Shown: piece by piece, positions 4,876 through 7,721 of the stretch
Layout of the letters: the number at the start of each line of letters is the position of its first letter
How positions within the stretch are numbered: the stretch's first letter is position 1
NCBI GenBank assembly: GCA_019417045.1
Contig: DXWE01000022.1
Span: 2,575 to 10,295 of the forward strand
Length of the DNA: 7,721 nt
Direction: 5' to 3'
Origin: Oscillospiraceae bacterium
Lineage (GTDB): Bacteria; Bacillota; Clostridia; Oscillospirales; Acutalibacteraceae
Notes under the pieces: generated by a model
Told to the model about the DNA's origin: nothing
The model's input: only the letters and a program-made list of their open reading frames with translations
Database searches by the model: none
Position numbers and translations under genes: made by a program

Positions 4876-7524
4876 ATGGCGAACACCCCGGTAACCCCGA
4901 TGATGAAACAGTATTTCGAGATCAAGGAGGAACATCCCGACTGTATCCTGTTCTTCCGACTCGGGGATTTCTATGAGATGTTCTATGACGACGCGGAACA
5001 GGCGTCCAAAGAGCTGGACATCGCGCTGACCGGGCGCAGCTGCGGCCAGAAGGACGAGGATGGCAAGGATGTCCGCGCGCCCATGTGCGGCGTACCGTAC
5101 CACAGCTGTGAGACGTATATCGCGCGGCTGGTCGCGCGCGGGCACAAGGTGGCCATCTGCGAGCAGACCGAGGACCCGAAGGCCGCAAAAGGGCTTGTCA
5201 AACGCGATGTGGTGCGGGTCATCACCCCCGGCACCATCATCGAGGGCAGCATGCTCGACGAGGGGCAGAACAACTATCTGTGCACCATCTTTCTGGATGA
5301 AAGCGGAAAAGAGGCGGGGCTGTGTTTCGCCGACTGCTCCACCGGCGACATCCATCTGACGAACATCGAGGGCGCGGATCTCCCCGAGCGGATCATCAAT
5401 GACCTGGCCCGGTTCGAGCCGCGCGAGGTGCTCGTCAGCCGGGCTGCCGCCGCAGACGAACCGCTGATGAACTATATCACCGGGCGGCTCGGGTTCAAGC
5501 CGGAGCTGATGGGGGACGACAAATTCGAGTCGGGCAGCTGTGAACGGCTGTTGCAGCGGCATTTCAAGGTGGTCTCGGTCGAAAAGCTGGGGCTTGGCGG
5601 CAAACAGCCCGCGGTGAGGGCACTCGGCTGCCTGCTCGGCTATCTCTACGAGACCCAGATGAGCGGGCTCGAGCGGCTGAATCATCTCGATATCTATACC
5701 GATGTGCAGTATATGCGGCTCGACGCGACGGCGCGGCGCAACCTGGAACTGACCGAGACCATGCGGGGACAGGACAAGCGCGCCTCCCTGCTCGGGGTGC
5801 TCGACCGCACCAAAACTGCGATGGGCAAGCGGATGATCCGTGCGTGGATCGAGCAGCCGCTGATCCATCCGGCGCAGATCTTTCGCCGCCAGAACGCGGT
5901 GGAGGAGCTGGTGACCGATTCGGTGCTGCGGGGCGACCTGCGGGAGCTGCTCGCCGGGGTGCATGACCTCGAGCGGATCATGACCCGGATCGTCTACGGC
6001 AGCGCGAACGCGCGGGAGCTGGTGGCGCTGCGGGAGACCATCCAGAAGACCGCACCGGTAAAGGACCGGCTGCAATCGGCCAGATCCGAGATGCTGCAGG
6101 AGATCTACACCGACATCGACCCGCTCGAGGACGTGCTGCGTGGGATCGAGGAGACGATCGACGAAAACCCGCCGTTTACCGTGCGGGAGGGCGGCATGAT
6201 CCGCCAGGGTTACAGCGAAGAGGTGGATGAGCTCAAGCAGATCAAGGAGAGCAGCGGCGATGTGATCGCCCGGGTGCAGGCGGAGGAGCGCGAGAAGAGC
6301 GGCATCAAAAACCTGAAGGTCAGTTATAACCGGGTATTCGGGTATTACATAGAGATCTCCAAGACCTATACCGGCGAGATCCCGGAGCGGTATATCCGCA
6401 AGCAGACCGTGACCAACGCCGAGCGGTACGTGACAGACGAGCTCAAGGTGCTCGAGGCCAAGATGCTCAACGCCCGCGAGCGGCTCGCCGAGCTCGAGTA
6501 CCAGATCTTCACCGAGGTGCGCACCTTTGTCGCCGGCGAACTGCACCGGGTGCAGCAGACCGCGCAGGCGATCGCCCGGCTCGATGTGCTGTGCTCCTTC
6601 GCGGAGGTCGCGGTGCGGGGCCAGTATGCCCGGCCGGTGATCGACCTCTCGGGGAGCATCGAGATCCACGGCGGCCGGCACCCGGTGGTCGAGAGCCTGC
6701 AGGATGCGCCGTTCGTCCCGAACGACACCCAAATGGACAAGCAGAACAACCGGATCCTGATGATTACCGGGCCGAACATGGCGGGAAAATCCACCTATAT
6801 GCGGCAGACGGCGCTCATCGTGCTGATGGCGCAGGTGGGGTGCTTTGTGCCGGCGGTCAGCGCCACCATTGGGATTGTGGACAGCATTTTCACCCGGGTG
6901 GGCGCGTCGGACGACCTCTCGTCCGGCCAGTCGACCTTCATGGTGGAGATGAGCGAGGTGGCCTCCATCCTCAAAAATGCCACCTCGGAGAGCCTGATCG
7001 TGTTTGACGAGATCGGGCGTGGTACCTCCACGTTTGACGGGATGAGCATCGCGCGGGCGGTGCTGGAATACGTCTCGAACAAGAAAAAACTCGGGTGCAA
7101 GGCGCTGTTTGCCACCCATTACCACGAGCTGACCGCGCTCGAAGGGGAACTCGACGGCGTGGTGAACTACAACATCGCGGTGAAAAAGCGGGGGGACGAC
7201 ATCACCTTCCTGCGCCGGATCGTCCGCGGCGCCGCGGATGACAGCTATGGCATCCAGGTGGCCAAGCTCGCCGGGGTGCCGGACGCGGTGGTGCAGCGGG
7301 CAAAGGAGGTGCTCGCCTCGATCGAGGCGGACGACGGCCAGAGCCTGCGCCCCACGCCGCACCCGCCCACACTCGACGAGTCGGAGGAGGGACAGCTGTC
7401 GCTGCTGTCGGCGGCGCAGAATCCGATCATCGAAAGGCTGAAAAAGCTGGACGTGGAGACACTCACGCCGATCGAGGCGCTGCAGATCCTGTTCGAGCTG
7501 CACAAAGAGGCGCTCAACTGCTGA
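4876..7524 (+). CDS. mutS: DNA mismatch repair ATPase MutS
   Basis: MutS dimers recognise mismatches and small insertion-deletion loops and recruit MutL. The 882-residue product has every expected part. The mismatch-binding domain includes the F32-Y33-E34 (Phe-X-Glu) motif. Connector, core and clamp regions follow (about 125-570). The ABC-type ATPase has Walker A GPNMAGKST (632-640), the STFMVEM signature (686-692), Walker B with D711-E712 (VFDEIGRGTS), and the histidine segment ATHYHE (746-751). Near the C-terminus QLSLL (840-844) matches the bacterial beta-clamp binding motif, followed by a helical region. Length and order are normal, with no frameshift. ATG 4876 is preferred over GTG 4867, which would add three residues, because of ribosome binding site spacing. 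The gene starts 28 nt after the YlbF-family gene and ends 30 nt before mutL, so the three are probably co-transcribed from the miaB promoter. Confidence 0.97.
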   Translation: MANTPVTPMMKQYFEIKEEHPDCILFFRLGDFYEMFYDDAEQASKELDIALTGRSCGQKDEDGKDVRAPMCGVPYHSCETYIARLVARGHKVAICEQTEDPKAAKGLVKRDVVRVITPGTIIEGSMLDEGQNNYLCTIFLDESGKEAGLCFADCSTGDIHLTNIEGADLPERIINDLARFEPREVLVSRAAAADEPLMNYITGRLGFKPELMGDDKFESGSCERLLQRHFKVVSVEKLGLGGKQPAVRALGCLLGYLYETQMSGLERLNHLDIYTDVQYMRLDATARRNLELTETMRGQDKRASLLGVLDRTKTAMGKRMIRAWIEQPLIHPAQIFRRQNAVEELVTDSVLRGDLRELLAGVHDLERIMTRIVYGSANARELVALRETIQKTAPVKDRLQSARSEMLQEIYTDIDPLEDVLRGIEETIDENPPFTVREGGMIRQGYSEEVDELKQIKESSGDVIARVQAEEREKSGIKNLKVSYNRVFGYYIEISKTYTGEIPERYIRKQTVTNAERYVTDELKVLEAKMLNARERLAELEYQIFTEVRTFVAGELHRVQQTAQAIARLDVLCSFAEVAVRGQYARPVIDLSGSIEIHGGRHPVVESLQDAPFVPNDTQMDKQNNRILMITGPNMAGKSTYMRQTALIVLMAQVGCFVPAVSATIGIVDSIFTRVGASDDLSSGQSTFMVEMSEVASILKNATSESLIVFDEIGRGTSTFDGMSIARAVLEYVSNKKKLGCKALFATHYHELTALEGELDGVVNYNIAVKKRGDDITFLRRIVRGAADDSYGIQVAKLAGVPDAVVQRAKEVLASIEADDGQSLRPTPHPPTLDESEEGQLSLLSAAQNPIIERLKKLDVETLTPIEALQILFELHKEALNC

Positions 7525-7554
7525 GACCGTTTTCTGGAGGGAGTGGGACCGGCT

Positions 7555-7721
7555 ATGTCAAAGATTCAGGTGCTTGATAAACATCTGGCGGAGCTGATCG
7601 CCGCGGGCGAGGTGGTGGAACGCCCCTCGTCGGTGGTGAAGGAGCTGATGGAAAACGCGATCGACGCGGGCGCCAGCTCGATCCAGGTGGAGATCCAGCG
7701 CGGCGGGACCGCGCTGATCCG
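7555..7721 (+). CDS. mutL: DNA mismatch repair protein MutL, N-terminal part (cut by window end)
   Basis: Only the first 55 codons are present and the gene runs past the window edge. The visible sequence (IQVLDKHLAELIAAGEVVERP, then KELMENAIDAGA) is the conserved start of MutL. It includes the first motif of the GHKL ATPase fold, with the catalytic-type Glu30 and Mg-binding-type Asn34. MutL couples mismatch-bound MutS to downstream repair; in bacteria without MutH it usually carries a C-terminal endonuclease domain, which cannot be seen here. GGAGGGAG (7536-7543) lies 11 nt or more before the ATG, a rather long spacing. An in-frame GTG at 7543 lies too close to that element to be preferred. 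In many Firmicutes miaA and hfq follow mutL, which would join MiaA and MiaB in one region. Confidence 0.96.
   Translation, partial: MSKIQVLDKHLAELIAAGEVVERPSSVVKELMENAIDAGASSIQVEIQRGGTALI

Noticed and set aside
4756..7503. 915-codon open frame on the minus strand, antisense to mutS
   Set aside because: It is remarkable in length, but the product is His/Arg/Leu/Asp-rich with no motif. mutS on the other strand is fully conserved. GC-rich third positions in mutS codons remove antisense stop codons in this phase. Similar shadows lie opposite miaB and the DUF4097 gene.
1..7721. Mobile element, phage or defence system
   Set aside because: No transposase, integrase, phage structural gene, toxin-antitoxin pair or tRNA-associated attachment repeat was found. 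The recognisable genes are chromosomal and syntenic.

Overview
The window is GC-rich, gene-dense DNA that looks like a chromosome segment from a Gram-positive Firmicute, most likely an anaerobic member of Clostridia of the Oscillospiraceae type. This is inferred from the miaB-ymcA/ylbF-mutS-mutL gene order, the strong AGGAGG-type ribosome binding sites, the sigma-A-like promoters and the PadR/HAAS/DUF4097 gene trio. No species can be named. All recognisable genes lie on the + strand, in two operons.

Positions 1-470 hold no gene I can support. There is a possible terminator for an upstream gene at 13-60, and the TGA at 1-3 may be that gene's stop codon. A near-perfect sigma-A promoter (TTGACA-17 bp-TATAAT, 482-510) follows. 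An 8-bp inverted repeat (475-499) flanks its -35 box and looks like an operator. Predicted transcription starts near 517, which leaves an untranslated leader of about 395 nt before padR. The leader contains eight tandem 19-bp repeats (547-699). Nearly every unit combines an exact AGGAGG Shine-Dalgarno core with a small GGGC-N4-GCYC hairpin. This is the most unusual part of the window.

Operon 1 (912-2813) encodes a PadR-family repressor, a four-helix membrane protein with an N-terminal HAAS/DUF1700-like domain, and a membrane-anchored DUF4097 (LiaG-like) protein with a 19-residue TSGD repeat. The first two genes overlap by ATGA and the third starts 10 nt later. A strong terminator (2832-2864) closes the operon. 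The likely picture is a PadR-controlled cell-envelope sensing or stress module that represses itself; this is inference.

Operon 2 (2963 to beyond the window) starts from an extended -10 promoter (2898-2926). It encodes the tRNA methylthiotransferase MiaB, a YlbF/YmcA-family protein with a four-cysteine tail, the mismatch-recognition ATPase MutS, and the first 55 codons of MutL. As I recall it, the order matches Bacillus subtilis ymcB-ymcA-cotE-mutS-mutL without the spore-coat gene cotE. The operon joins tRNA modification, an RNA-processing or developmental regulator, and DNA mismatch repair.
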